Shown: one piece after another, positions 31,693 to 40,629 of the stretch
Position numbering within the stretch: the stretch's first letter is position 1
Layout: every line of letters begins with the position of its first letter
Origin: Staphylococcus borealis
GTDB lineage: Bacteria > Bacillota > Bacilli > Staphylococcales > Staphylococcaceae
Reading direction: 5' to 3'
NCBI RefSeq assembly: GCF_001224225.1
Contig: NZ_CUEE01000003.1
Span: forward strand, 124,001-188,000
Length of the DNA stretch: 64,000 nucleotides
Notes under the pieces: generated by a model
What the model was told of the DNA's origin: nothing
The model's input: the letters and a program-made list of their open reading frames with translations, nothing else
Database searches by the model: none
Made by a program: the position numbers and the translations under genes

Positions 31693-31732
31693 ATAATAAA
31701 AAAAGTAAGGCATGATGTAATCGCTTACTTTT
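31693..31732 (-). terminator. Orphan intrinsic terminator between pxpB and greA
   Basis: AAAAGTAAG (31701-31709) pairs with CTTACTTTT (31724-31732) across a 14-base loop. On the minus strand it is followed by TTTTATTATT. It lies 250 bases past the greA terminator, with no gene between them, so it may end an unannotated small RNA or back up the greA terminator. The rest of the 620-base gap holds no convincing reading frame. Confidence 0.7.
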
Positions 31733-31983
31733 GTGTATACTTAACAATTCATTCAATTGTATTCACAATGTTATTTAAGCATATAAAACAAAATTTGTCA
31801 TGAAAAAGTTCAGATTTTCAAATTAATTTGATAAAATATAAATAGATATTCGTTACTTTAATGATACTTATATATTAAAAAGATTAAAATGTAACCAAGA
31901 TAGCAAGTACGGCCGGATAAACCATTTAGTTGTCAAAAATAAGTTGAACTTAACCAAAAATGATACAGAATTTGACATTAAAA

Positions 31984-32024
31984 ATGGGACTGGAACAGAA
32001 TTTTTTCTTGAATTCATTGTCCCA
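31984..32024 (-). terminator. Palindromic terminator after greA (GAATTC family)
   Basis: TGGGAC (31985-31990) pairs with GTCCCA (32019-32024) around a GAATT/GAATTC core. On the minus strand a TTTTT tract follows. It is the same element type as at 25.76, 36.44, 58.76 and 61.77 kb. Confidence 0.75.
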
Positions 32025-32040
32025 CTCCCGGTAAATGACT

Positions 32041-32090
32041 AAAACTGAGAAAAGCTTAATTTAAGCATCCTCCCAGTTTAGTTAATTACT
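32041..32090. repeat. Dispersed repeat with ACTGAGAAAAG / CCCAGTTTAGT arms
   Basis: The segment pairs imperfectly (AACTGAG with CCAGTT) and closely resembles the segment at 46613-46662 next to the STAR array, including the trailing TACTGC. It is part of a composite intergenic repeat common in staphylococci. Confidence 0.55.
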
Positions 32091-32159
32091 GCACTTTTTG
32101 AAAAAAGCAGTTGTATATTATTGTCTCAGACTCAAATTAATCATTGTTATAAAGAGAGA

Positions 32160-32636
32160 TTATTTGATATCTACGATTTTAACGTTAATTTCTCCACCGT
32201 TTGGTAAAGGCACACGTACTTCATCTTTTAAACTTTTACCAATTAGTGCTTTAGCCATAGGTGATTCGTTTGAGATTTTGCCGTTAAAGGCATCTGCTTC
32301 AGCAGAACCAACGATTTGGTAACTTTCTTCTTCATCTCCAGGTAATTCAATAAAAGTTACAGTTTTACCAATTTGAACAACATTGTTATCACCTGTATCT
32401 TCAATAATTAATGCATATCTAAGCATATGCTCGATACGTTGAATGTCTTGTTCAATGAATCCTTGTTCATCTTTAGCAGCATCATACTCAGAGTTCTCAG
32501 AAAGGTCACCAAAAGAACGTGCCACTTTAATTTTTTCTACAACTTCAGGACGTTTAACCGTTTTTAATTCTTCTAATTCTTTTTCTAATTGTTCATAACC
32601 CTCTTGAGTCATTGGATATTGTTTTTGATTTTCCAT
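32160..32636 (-). CDS. greA: Transcription elongation factor GreA
   Basis: GreA stimulates transcript cleavage by backtracked RNA polymerase. The 158-residue protein has the N-terminal coiled coil with the tip acidic residues ([13 protein letters not shown], about 50-63) and the C-terminal FKBP-like domain ([16 protein letters not shown]). Length and motifs are standard. It follows udk after 86 bases. Confidence 0.98.
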   Translation of the reverse strand: MENQKQYPMTQEGYEQLEKELEELKTVKRPEVVEKIKVARSFGDLSENSEYDAAKDEQGFIEQDIQRIEHMLRYALIIEDTGDNNVVQIGKTVTFIELPGDEEESYQIVGSAEADAFNGKISNESPMAKALIGKSLKDEVRVPLPNGGEINVKIVDIK

Positions 32637-32722
32637 TATGTCATCTTCCTTTTTCAGTTAATATGTTTGAGTCAATTAAAATTTATTGAATACATTTATT
32701 TTTAATATACATTGTAACTTAC

Positions 32723-33346
32723 TTATTGTTTACTAACCAATGTTTGAATTTTTGTTGTCATAATATCTATTGCTACTTTATTACTTCCACCTTCTGGAAT
32801 AATAATGTCAGCATATTTCTTTGTTGGTTCAATGAATTGATTGTGCATTGGTTTAACAACATTTAAATATTGGTTAATGACCGATTCCATTGATCGACCA
32901 CGCTCTTTAGTATCACGTACGAGTCGTCTTAGAATTCTTAAGTCTGCATCAGTATCAACGTATATTTTGACATCCATCATATCACGAAGTGTTTTATTTT
33001 CTAAAGCAAATATACCTTCTACGATAATAACATCTTTAGGTTCAAATGCAATGGTTTCATTACTTCGTGTATGATTTGTGTAATCGTACGTTGGAACTTC
33101 AACTGCATGACCATTACGTAAATCCTTTAAATTTTCAATTAGCAAATCATTATCAAAGGCAAAGGGATGGTCATAATTTGTTTCAAGACGCTCTTCAAAA
33201 GTTAAATGTGATTGGTCTTTATAATAATAATCTTGAGCAAGAAGTGCAACACTATGTCCTTCTAAATTTTTCATGATTTCATTAGTAACTGTTGTCTTAC
33301 CAGATCCAGAGCCACCGGCAATACCAATAATTGTTGTGTTTGCCAT
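32723..33346 (-). CDS. udk: Uridine kinase
   Basis: Udk phosphorylates uridine or cytidine to the monophosphate in pyrimidine salvage. The 207-residue protein has the P-loop [13 protein letters not shown] at the N-terminus, YDHPFAFD, and RDTKERGRS near the lid. The ATG shares one base with the trhP2 stop (TAATG), so the genes are coupled. Confidence 0.98.
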   Translation of the reverse strand: MANTTIIGIAGGSGSGKTTVTNEIMKNLEGHSVALLAQDYYYKDQSHLTFEERLETNYDHPFAFDNDLLIENLKDLRNGHAVEVPTYDYTNHTRSNETIAFEPKDVIIVEGIFALENKTLRDMMDVKIYVDTDADLRILRRLVRDTKERGRSMESVINQYLNVVKPMHNQFIEPTKKYADIIIPEGGSNKVAIDIMTTKIQTLVSKQ

Positions 33347-34614
33347 TATCTAATTTCCTTTCTCATCATGTTCTTAGGGTAAATTGGATGATCTACCTTA
33401 ATTTGTACAATTTGAAGTGGATGACGTGCAGCATCTAATTGATTGCCTTCCTCATCGTATATGGCATCAATCACTTGTCTAAAGCTTTCTATTTCAGGTC
33501 CAAAGAATTCAATTTCTTGACCAGGTTTAAAGTGATTTCTTTGTTGAATAGTAGCAATATGCGTTGCCTCATCATAATCTAATACTAATCCACAAAAATC
33601 ATAAGGTGATTTTTTATTTTGCTGAACACCAAACATTTGCTCTTCATAACCTGGTGTACCTTCAAAGAAAGCTGGCGCTGTATCTCTATTAGCACATTTA
33701 TCTAATTTGATTAACCATTCAGGATTTATTTTAAAGTGTTCTGGATCTTCAGCATAGGCATCAATTACTTTTCGATAAACTGAAACCACAGTAGCAATAT
33801 AATGTATCGATTTCATACGACCTTCTATTTTAAGCGAGTCAATGCCAATATCCATCATTTGCGGTATTGATTCGATTAATTTTAAATCTTTAGGACTCAT
33901 AGCGAATGGGATAACGTCGTCCTCTTGATAATAAAGATCTAAATCACCATCATTGTCAACCTCTAACAAATCATAATCCCAACGACAACTTTGACAACAT
34001 CCTCCTCTATTAGAGTCTCTCGCTGTCATGTGATTACTAAGTGTACAACGACCTGAATAGGCAATACACATAGCACCATGGATGAAAGCCTCAATTTCAA
34101 TATCTACGTTCTCTTTCATTTCCTTCATTTCCATAGCGCCTGTTTCACGTGCTAATACCACTCGGTCTAATCCTTCTTCTTTCCAGAATTCTACAGCTTT
34201 AGTATTAGATAATGATTGTTGTGTTGATAAGTGTATTTCTAATTTTGGTGCAACTTGCTTACAAGTTTCTATGATTAAAGGGTCTGCTACAATAATACCT
34301 GTAGCTCCAGTTTTTTCTAATTCAATTAGATACGATTCCAATCCATCAATATTTTCATCATGTGCAATAATGTTAGTAGTCACGTAAATTTTAGCATTAT
34401 ATTGATTTGCAAATTCAACGCCCTCTTTAATTTCAGCCATTGTAAAATTATCAGCGTTAGAACGTAGACCATATTCTTGGCCACCTAAAAATACGGCATC
34501 TGCACCATAATGAACAGCAATTTTTAATTTCTCTAAATTACCAGCAGGCGCTAATAATTCAGGTTTTTTGATTTTACTTTTTACTTGAGATTGAACGTCA
34601 GTTAAAGTTTTCAA
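33346..34614 (-). CDS. trhP2: tRNA U34 hydroxylation protein TrhP2-like (peptidase U32 family)
   Basis: This 422-residue U32-family protein starts [16 protein letters not shown]. It has [12 protein letters not shown], with cysteines of an Fe-S type motif including [12 protein letters not shown], and [10 protein letters not shown]. In Bacillus the adjacent pair YrrN/YrrO performs prephenate-dependent hydroxylation of wobble uridine to ho5U. The TTG at 34614 has AAGGAGG eight bases upstream. It follows the TrhP1-like gene after 15 bases. Older annotations call it a collagenase-like peptidase; no protease function is likely. Confidence 0.88.
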   Translation of the reverse strand: MKTLTDVQSQVKSKIKKPELLAPAGNLEKLKIAVHYGADAVFLGGQEYGLRSNADNFTMAEIKEGVEFANQYNAKIYVTTNIIAHDENIDGLESYLIELEKTGATGIIVADPLIIETCKQVAPKLEIHLSTQQSLSNTKAVEFWKEEGLDRVVLARETGAMEMKEMKENVDIEIEAFIHGAMCIAYSGRCTLSNHMTARDSNRGGCCQSCRWDYDLLEVDNDGDLDLYYQEDDVIPFAMSPKDLKLIESIPQMMDIGIDSLKIEGRMKSIHYIATVVSVYRKVIDAYAEDPEHFKINPEWLIKLDKCANRDTAPAFFEGTPGYEEQMFGVQQNKKSPYDFCGLVLDYDEATHIATIQQRNHFKPGQEIEFFGPEIESFRQVIDAIYDEEGNQLDAARHPLQIVQIKVDHPIYPKNMMRKEIR

Positions 34615-34629
34615 GTTTAGCGCCTCCTT

Positions 34630-35553
34630 TTAATATACGGTTTGTTTATACAAGAATCCTTCGTCAAATGGACGATGTTCTGGTTGAATGTCTTCAATTG
34701 GGTCTACTAGCATAAATTTTTCATCTTCATATGCTTCAGGATCTTCATTGTATAAATCAATCGCTTCTCTGTATTGAGCTGTAACAACGTTGATATATTC
34801 TTCACTCTGTAATATACCGTCAATCTTAAATGAATCAATACCAGCTTCAAACAATGGTTCAAGCTCTTCGATTAAACAAATGTCATTCGGAGACATGATA
34901 TGTGTGCCATTAAAATCCTCAAATACAGGATATTTATTATTACGTTCTTCGTCATAGAGTAATAGTTCACGTTCATCATTTTCACGTTTAATCTTCATTT
35001 GTCTATCTTGAAATGTATAATAGTTTCCAAGTAACATACGTTTAGATTGGAACATACATGTCATCCCGTGGACTTGAACTTCAATTTCAACATTTGCATT
35101 CTCTTTAATATTTATAATTTCATCTAAGTTTAATTCTCTGGCAAGAAGTGCACGTTTCGCACCGCGTTTACCCCAATAGTTACATTGGAAATAGTTGGTA
35201 ACAATTGTTTCGGCATCCCAATTTAAAGGTATTGGATTTTGTTGATTTTTTACGTACATAACAACTGCAGGATCGCCAAAGATAATACGATCCACATTGA
35301 TTTCGTGCAAGAAATTAATGTAGTCTTCCAATGCGTTTAAATGATAGTTGTGGAAAATACCATTTACAGCGACATAGATTTTTTTATCATGTTCATGTGC
35401 TAATTTAATTGCTTTTTTTATATCTTCTCGATTAAATTCTCCCGGTAATCGTAACCCAAATTTTTGCTCACCAATGACAAAGGCATCCGCGCCAATATCG
35501 ATTAGTGTTTCTAAATGTGTTAAAGATTTAGGAGTAACGAGTAATTCCGTCAT
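34630..35553 (-). CDS. trhP1: tRNA U34 hydroxylation protein TrhP1-like (peptidase U32 family)
   Basis: This 307-residue U32-family protein is the shorter partner of the next gene. It has TELLVTPKSLTHLETLIDIGADA, VHGMTCMFQSKR (only one of the usual cysteines) and DSFKIDGILQS. The reduced cysteine set fits the non-catalytic or partner subunit. ATG with AAAGGAG upstream, two bases after trmR. Together with TrhP2 it should make ho5U34, the substrate of TrmR. Confidence 0.87.
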   Translation of the reverse strand: MTELLVTPKSLTHLETLIDIGADAFVIGEQKFGLRLPGEFNREDIKKAIKLAHEHDKKIYVAVNGIFHNYHLNALEDYINFLHEINVDRIIFGDPAVVMYVKNQQNPIPLNWDAETIVTNYFQCNYWGKRGAKRALLARELNLDEIINIKENANVEIEVQVHGMTCMFQSKRMLLGNYYTFQDRQMKIKRENDERELLLYDEERNNKYPVFEDFNGTHIMSPNDICLIEELEPLFEAGIDSFKIDGILQSEEYINVVTAQYREAIDLYNEDPEAYEDEKFMLVDPIEDIQPEHRPFDEGFLYKQTVY

Positions 35554-35555
35554 AA

Positions 35556-36191
35556 TTATTCTCCTTTAATTGAAATAGCTAACCCATCATCCATATTGAT
35601 AAAATTTGTACTGTAATTTTCTTGATTCATTAACCATTCATTAAATTTTTGGACTTTTTTCACCATTTGCTTAACATTTCTGGAACGAACAATATCTATG
35701 TTCGATACAAAACCGTGATATAAAACATTATCTGTAATCACTAGTCCACCTTTTTTTAATAATGGTGTATAATATTCAAAAAATTTCTTAGATTGCGCTT
35801 TAGCTGCATCAATAAAGATAATATCATATACTTTGTCATCGACTTGACTATATTTCTCTAAGGCATTGCCTTCTATTAATCGTATTTGTGATGAATAGCC
35901 AAAAGTTTCAAAATTTGTTTTAGCTTGCGTAATCATTTTCTCATCACGTTCTATTGTTGTAATTTGAATGTCATCTGATACGGATGCAAAATGCATTGAA
36001 CTATACCCTATCGCAGTACCAATTTCCAATATATTTTTTGCACCATGGATTCGAATTAATTGTTTAATCATTTCTAGAGATAATCTGTCTACAATTGGTA
36101 CAGCATTCTCTTCTGCATAGCTTCTTAATGATTCAATCTGATTATCTGTTTTAGATTGTATCTCCAATAAATATTGCTGATTAGCTTCCAT
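35556..36191 (-). CDS. trmR: tRNA 5-hydroxyuridine methyltransferase TrmR
   Basis: TrmR methylates ho5U34 to mo5U34 in Bacillus-type tRNA. The 211-residue class I O-methyltransferase has motif I ILEIGTAIGYSSMHFA, TTIERDEKM, and DIIFIDAAKAQSKKFFEYY, the metal-dependent COMT-like pattern. It is the first gene of trmR-trhP1-trhP2-udk, the same order as Bacillus yrrM-yrrN-yrrO. Older annotations call it caffeoyl-CoA O-methyltransferase-like. Confidence 0.88.
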   Translation of the reverse strand: MEANQQYLLEIQSKTDNQIESLRSYAEENAVPIVDRLSLEMIKQLIRIHGAKNILEIGTAIGYSSMHFASVSDDIQITTIERDEKMITQAKTNFETFGYSSQIRLIEGNALEKYSQVDDKVYDIIFIDAAKAQSKKFFEYYTPLLKKGGLVITDNVLYHGFVSNIDIVRSRNVKQMVKKVQKFNEWLMNQENYSTNFINMDDGLAISIKGE

Positions 36192-36440
36192 TTACTTACT
36201 TCCTTTTTTAAGACAAAATGACATTAAAAAATAAACCAGTCTCTATTAATTAAGTTTTAATCACCGATGACTTATAAATAACCTAAATCAAATGACGTCA
36301 ACTTATATGTATAATTGTATGACTGATTTAAATATTTATTAAAATACTTGTCTAGTTATAAGAATTTAACTTTAAATATTTTATCACATATTTGATTGTA
36401 AATTAAGGTGTAACAAGTAAAAAAACATGATTTTGTCAAT

Positions 36441-36487
36441 CAAAAAGGAGCAGAAAAGAATTCGTTTTGAATTCTTTGTCCACTCCC
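36441..36487 (-). terminator. GAATTC-cored palindromic terminator after the DUF1292 gene
   Basis: AAAGAATTC (36455-36463) pairs exactly with GAATTCTTT (36469-36477) with a five-base loop. The outer GGAG/CTCC arms extend the stem, and TTTTTG follows on the minus strand. It lies in the 413-base gap between the DUF1292 gene and trmR. The rest of that gap is A+T rich, with a TTGACG that may be part of the trmR promoter, and holds no gene. Confidence 0.78.
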
Positions 36488-36604
36488 ACTACAAAATTAT
36501 TGTGTTAACTCAGCTAAACATATGCGCTAAGTCCGTTAATTCATAATTTCGAATTGACAATTTAACTTCCATTCATCTATAAATGTGATGAATGAATGCA
36601 TCAT

Positions 36605-36925
36605 TTACTCTTCCATATTTGTATTTACTACTTCTTCAATCATGTCCCATTCTTCATCAGTTTCGATTGGTACTAATTTACCACCATCGCCTGATTCATC
36701 AGGTTCATTTATCATTGGAATAAGTTCAATCATATCATCGTCGTCTGATTGTGCGCCCTCTTCTGCTAAAATAACATATTCCTTTTTGAATTCTGGATGG
36801 TAAAATTCTAACATTTTGCGATATAAAACTTCATTACCATTTTCATCAAATAAAGTTAATAATTCTTCTTCATTGCTAATATCTAATTCTACGTCATGGT
36901 TGTGGTCATGATTATGTTCAGTCAT
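36605..36925 (-). CDS. DUF1292 family acidic protein (YrzB-like)
   Basis: This 106-residue, very acidic protein has a His/Asp/Asn-rich N-terminus ([15 protein letters not shown]) and the DUF1292 pattern [32 protein letters not shown]. The family has no established function. The His-rich head could bind metal, but this is inference. It lies 13 bases after ruvX in the ireB-ruvX-DUF1292 trio, an order conserved across Firmicutes, and ends before a terminator. Confidence 0.85.
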   Translation of the reverse strand: MTEHNHDHNHDVELDISNEEELLTLFDENGNEVLYRKMLEFYHPEFKKEYVILAEEGAQSDDDDMIELIPMINEPDESGDGGKLVPIETDEEWDMIEEVVNTNMEE

Positions 36926-36938
36926 CTTTATATCTCCT

Positions 36939-37367
36939 TTATTGGATTGAGTCTAAATAGCCTTGCAATATAAATACTGCTGCCATTTTATCAATTACTT
37001 TTTTTCTTTTTTGTCTTGAAACATCTGCTTCAAGTAATGAACGCTCTGCTGCCATAGTACTTAATCGTTCATCCCACATGATAATCTCTATATCAGGTAA
37101 GCTTTCTTGAAGTAACTCCTTGTATTTTAACGAAGCTTCTCCACGAAAGCCAATAGAATTATTCATATTCTTTGGTAAACCAATCACTACAGAACCAACA
37201 TTATGTTCTTTAATGATAGCTACTAATTGGTCTATACCGAAATCTTCTTGTTCCTCGTTAATTCTCAGAGTGTCCAATCCTTGGGCAGTCCAACCCATTA
37301 AATCGCTAATAGCAATGCCAACTGTTTTACTACCTACATCTAAACCTAAAATTTTATGCGTTAACAT
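36939..37367 (-). CDS. ruvX: Holliday junction resolvase-like protein / 16S rRNA maturation nuclease
   Basis: This 142-residue RNase H-fold protein (YqgF family, YrrK in Bacillus) starts with [15 protein letters not shown] and has [13 protein letters not shown], with the catalytic acidic residues in place. YqgF enzymes process the 5' end of 16S rRNA; an older assignment is Holliday junction resolution. It is three bases after ireB. Confidence 0.93.
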   Translation of the reverse strand: MLTHKILGLDVGSKTVGIAISDLMGWTAQGLDTLRINEEQEDFGIDQLVAIIKEHNVGSVVIGLPKNMNNSIGFRGEASLKYKELLQESLPDIEIIMWDERLSTMAAERSLLEADVSRQKRKKVIDKMAAVFILQGYLDSIQ

Positions 37368-37370
37368 GGA

Positions 37371-37631
37371 CTATTTCTTGTTCTCTTTTAAGTAATTTGA
37401 TACGAGTTCTTCCATAATAACGTCACGATCAATGTGTCGAATCTGATTTCTAGCATCATTTTGACGAGGTATATAGGCTGGATCTCCAGAGAGTAAATAC
37501 CCAACGATTTGATTGACAGCATTGTAACCACGTTCTTCTAATGTTCGGTGTACATTATTTAACACAGTTTCGACATTATCTTTAGGAATTTCTTCATAGT
37601 CAAACTTCATAGTTTTATCAATATTATCCAT
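37371..37631 (-). CDS. IreB family regulatory protein (DUF965)
   Basis: This 86-residue protein has the IreB family pattern [27 protein letters not shown]. In Enterococcus IreB is a substrate of the PASTA kinase IreK and affects cell-envelope stress and cephalosporin resistance. In staphylococci the function is inferred from homology only. It lies 66 bases past alaS and starts the ireB-ruvX-DUF1292 trio. Confidence 0.92.
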   Translation of the reverse strand: MDNIDKTMKFDYEEIPKDNVETVLNNVHRTLEERGYNAVNQIVGYLLSGDPAYIPRQNDARNQIRHIDRDVIMEELVSNYLKENKK

Positions 37632-37697
37632 AGGTGCGACACTCCTCTTTAACGGTTTATCTTACATACACCAATTTTACACTAGTTGATTACAAAG

Positions 37698-40328
37698 TTA
37701 TAGTTTTTTAATGTAATCTTTAATAAAGCGTAATGCTTCTGAGATATTTTCAGGTTGCGTACCGCCACCTTGAGCCATATCAGGGCGACCGCCACCTTTA
37801 CCACCAACGATAGGTGCCATGTTTTTAATAATATCCCCAGCTTTGATGCTGTCAGTTTGTTCTTTAGGTACAGTTGCGATTAATGACACTTTATCTCCTA
37901 AATTACTTGCTAAGATAATGATAGCATCTTGTTGTTTAGATTTAAAATCATCCATTGTTTGTCGGATTTCTTTAGCATTTGATACCTCGACTTCTGTAGC
38001 TAATACTTTAAATCCATTTATATCGTCAATTTGTTCCTCAATATTACCCATCTTAAGTGCTGTAATTTCTTTGTTGCGTTGCTCTAATTGTTTATGAAGT
38101 TGTTTTTCTTCTTCTTGTAACTGCACAATTTTATCAAAAACTTGATTGTCAGATTTTACTTTAACTTGATCTTTAACAGCATTAAATTTCGTTTGAATAT
38201 CCTCTAAATAAAGGAATGCTGACTTACCAGTCAATGCTTCAATACGTCTAACACCCGCACCTGTTCCTGACTCGCTAACAATTTTGAAAAGACCAATTTC
38301 AGCAGTGTTACTTACGTGAATTCCACCACATAGTTCTATTGAAAATGGCGCCATATTTACAACGCGTACAATATCACCGTATTTTTCACCGAATAAAGCC
38401 ATAGCACCCATTTGTTTAGCTTCATCAATTGGCATTTCTTGAATATTAACTGAAATACCTCTCCAAATTTCTTCGTTAACACGTCTCTCAACACGATCTA
38501 TTTCTTCTTGACTCATAGGACCAAAATGTGAGAAGTCAAAGCGTAAACGTTCACTTTCGACTAAAGAACCAGCTTGGTTAACATGTTCTCCTAGTACCTC
38601 TTTTAAAGCAGCGTGAAGTAAGTGAGTGGCACTGTGATTTTTTTGAATATCTTTTCTTTCATCTCTATTTACACTTGCATCTACATTACTATTAATAGTA
38701 ACTTGGCCGAATTGGACTACACCTTGATGTAAGTTTTGACCATTAGGTGCTTTAGTTACTTCGGTTACTTCTATTTCAAAGTTTTCATTGCCTACGGTTC
38801 CTTTATCAGCTACTTGTCCACCACTAACTGCATAAAATGGTGTTTCTTCCAAAATGAAGTAAACTGTTTCTCCAGGATCAGCACTTTCAACTGATTCACC
38901 ATTATAAATTAAATCTGTTAATGTTGTTTGATAATCTGTCGTTTCATAGCCAACGAATTTACTATTTGTAGTAATATTTTTGAGCACTTCACTTTGAATT
39001 TGCATTGATTGTGAACTTTGACGTGCTTCTCGAGCTCGTGTACGTTGTTGCTCCATTTCTACTTCAAATGTAGCCATATCTACAGAAATGCCTTCTTGAC
39101 TAGCTAATTCTTCAGTTAATTCAATTGGGAAACCATACGTATCATATAATTTAAAAGCATCTGATCCGTTAATTTCGTTTGTTGAATCTTTGGCTTTAGC
39201 TAGTAAATGATTTAAAATTGCTAAACCTTCTTGAAGTGTTTCGTGGAAACGTTCTTCTTCAGATTTAATTACACGTTTAATAAAATCTGCTTTTTCTTTA
39301 ACATTAGGGTAATAAGGTTCCATAATGTCTGCAACAATATCAACCAATTTATACATAAATGGTTCATTAATGTCTAATGTTTGACTGAATCGAACCGCTC
39401 TACGTAGAAGTCGACGTAAAACATAGCCTCTTCCTTCGTTTGCAGGTAATGCGCCATCAGCTATTGCAAATGCAATCGTACGAATATGGTCTGCGATGAC
39501 TTTAAATGCTATATCATGCTCACTATTTTCTAAATACGTTTTGCCAGCGACATTTTCAACTTCATTAATAATTGGCATGAATAAGTCTGTTTCGTAATTA
39601 GTACGTACATTTTGAGACACTGATGCCATACGTTCAAGACCCATACCAGTATCAATGTTTTTATTTGGAAGTGGTGTATACGTATTGTCTTTATTATGAT
39701 TAAATTCACTAAAGACTAAATTCCATACTTCTAAATATCTTTCATTTTCTCCACCTGGATACATTTCTTCGGCTGGATCATCTTGTCCATAGTCGTCTCC
39801 ACGGTCATAGAAAATTTCAGTATTTGGACCAGAAGGACCTTCACCAATATCCCAGAAGTTACCCTCAATTCTGATAATACGACTTTCTTCTAATCCAATT
39901 TCTTCATTCCAAATACGATAAGCTTCTGTATCTTCTGGATGAATAGTGACATATAATTTTTCTGGTTCCATTCCCATCCATTTTTCACTTGTTAGAAACT
40001 CCCATGCAAAATGAATAGCTTCTTTTTTGAAATAATCGCCGATTGAAAAGTTACCTAGCATTTCAAAAAATGTATGATGTCTTGCAGTAAATCCAACATT
40101 TTCGATATCGTTGGTTCTGATTGCTTTTTGAGAGTTAACAATTCTAGGCTTTCTAGGTGTTTCTCTGCCATCAAAATATTTTTTTAACGTTGCTACACCT
40201 GAATTAATCCATAATAATGAATCATCATCAATCGGTACTAATGGTGCTGAAGGTTCAACCATATGTCCTTTTTCAACAAAGAAATCAATATATTTTTGAC
40301 GAATTTCACTAGCCTTTAAATTTTTCAT
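37698..40328 (-). CDS. alaS: Alanyl-tRNA synthetase
   Basis: AlaRS charges tRNA-Ala and hydrolyses mischarged Ser or Gly. The 876-residue protein has a class II catalytic domain at the N-terminus (VKGHM-type start with [14 protein letters not shown]), the tRNA-recognition region, an editing domain with the zinc-binding motifs [11 protein letters not shown] and CGGIH, and a C-terminal oligomerisation domain ending [15 protein letters not shown] at 40328 is preceded by a T-box leader with a GCU specifier, so expression rises when uncharged tRNA-Ala accumulates. Confidence 0.98.
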   Translation of the reverse strand: MKNLKASEIRQKYIDFFVEKGHMVEPSAPLVPIDDDSLLWINSGVATLKKYFDGRETPRKPRIVNSQKAIRTNDIENVGFTARHHTFFEMLGNFSIGDYFKKEAIHFAWEFLTSEKWMGMEPEKLYVTIHPEDTEAYRIWNEEIGLEESRIIRIEGNFWDIGEGPSGPNTEIFYDRGDDYGQDDPAEEMYPGGENERYLEVWNLVFSEFNHNKDNTYTPLPNKNIDTGMGLERMASVSQNVRTNYETDLFMPIINEVENVAGKTYLENSEHDIAFKVIADHIRTIAFAIADGALPANEGRGYVLRRLLRRAVRFSQTLDINEPFMYKLVDIVADIMEPYYPNVKEKADFIKRVIKSEEERFHETLQEGLAILNHLLAKAKDSTNEINGSDAFKLYDTYGFPIELTEELASQEGISVDMATFEVEMEQQRTRAREARQSSQSMQIQSEVLKNITTNSKFVGYETTDYQTTLTDLIYNGESVESADPGETVYFILEETPFYAVSGGQVADKGTVGNENFEIEVTEVTKAPNGQNLHQGVVQFGQVTINSNVDASVNRDERKDIQKNHSATHLLHAALKEVLGEHVNQAGSLVESERLRFDFSHFGPMSQEEIDRVERRVNEEIWRGISVNIQEMPIDEAKQMGAMALFGEKYGDIVRVVNMAPFSIELCGGIHVSNTAEIGLFKIVSESGTGAGVRRIEALTGKSAFLYLEDIQTKFNAVKDQVKVKSDNQVFDKIVQLQEEEKQLHKQLEQRNKEITALKMGNIEEQIDDINGFKVLATEVEVSNAKEIRQTMDDFKSKQQDAIIILASNLGDKVSLIATVPKEQTDSIKAGDIIKNMAPIVGGKGGGRPDMAQGGGTQPENISEALRFIKDYIKKL

Positions 40329-40369
40329 TATTTACACTCCTATTTCATCAATTTATTAAGAAAATAAAA

Positions 40370-40594
40370 CAAAAAACGTTCATCCTCAAAAAGGGACGAA
40401 CGTTCTCGCGGTACCACCCTAGTTATAAATGGTCTACCCTTAACCGATAAAATATCGTTAGGCAGAAGACAATTATCACTCAAATTCAATATGAAAATAA
40501 CATGAAGTAGCGTTCAACAATATACATTGCACTTTACACCAACCAGTACATCTCTATATAAGTATGTATTGTCTACTCATCTTCATGCGAACTT
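40370..40594 (-). promoter_or_regulatory. T-box riboswitch leader of alaS
   Basis: The T-box sequence AGGGTGGTACCGCG (40407-40420, minus strand) is followed by a terminator whose stem AACGTTCGTCCC pairs with GGATGAACGTT and ends in T6. Upstream, the segment GAACGCTACTTC contains GCU, an alanine codon, at the position expected for the specifier. Uncharged tRNA-Ala should stabilise the antiterminator and allow alaS transcription. Confidence 0.9.
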
Positions 40595-40600
40595 AAGATT

Positions 40601-40629
40601 ATTTTAAGTATTTTCAAGCTAAATGTCAA
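40601..40629 (-). promoter_or_regulatory. Sigma-A promoter of alaS, overlapping the recD2 stop
   Basis: TTGACA (40624-40629) and TAAAAT (40601-40606) on the minus strand are 17 bases apart. The -35 box contains the recD2 stop codon TGA (40626-40628). Confidence 0.8.

Noticed and set aside
33346-35553. Calling the U32-family pair collagenase-like proteases
   Set aside because: Sequence and gene order fit the tRNA hydroxylation proteins TrhP1/TrhP2; the peptidase label is historical.
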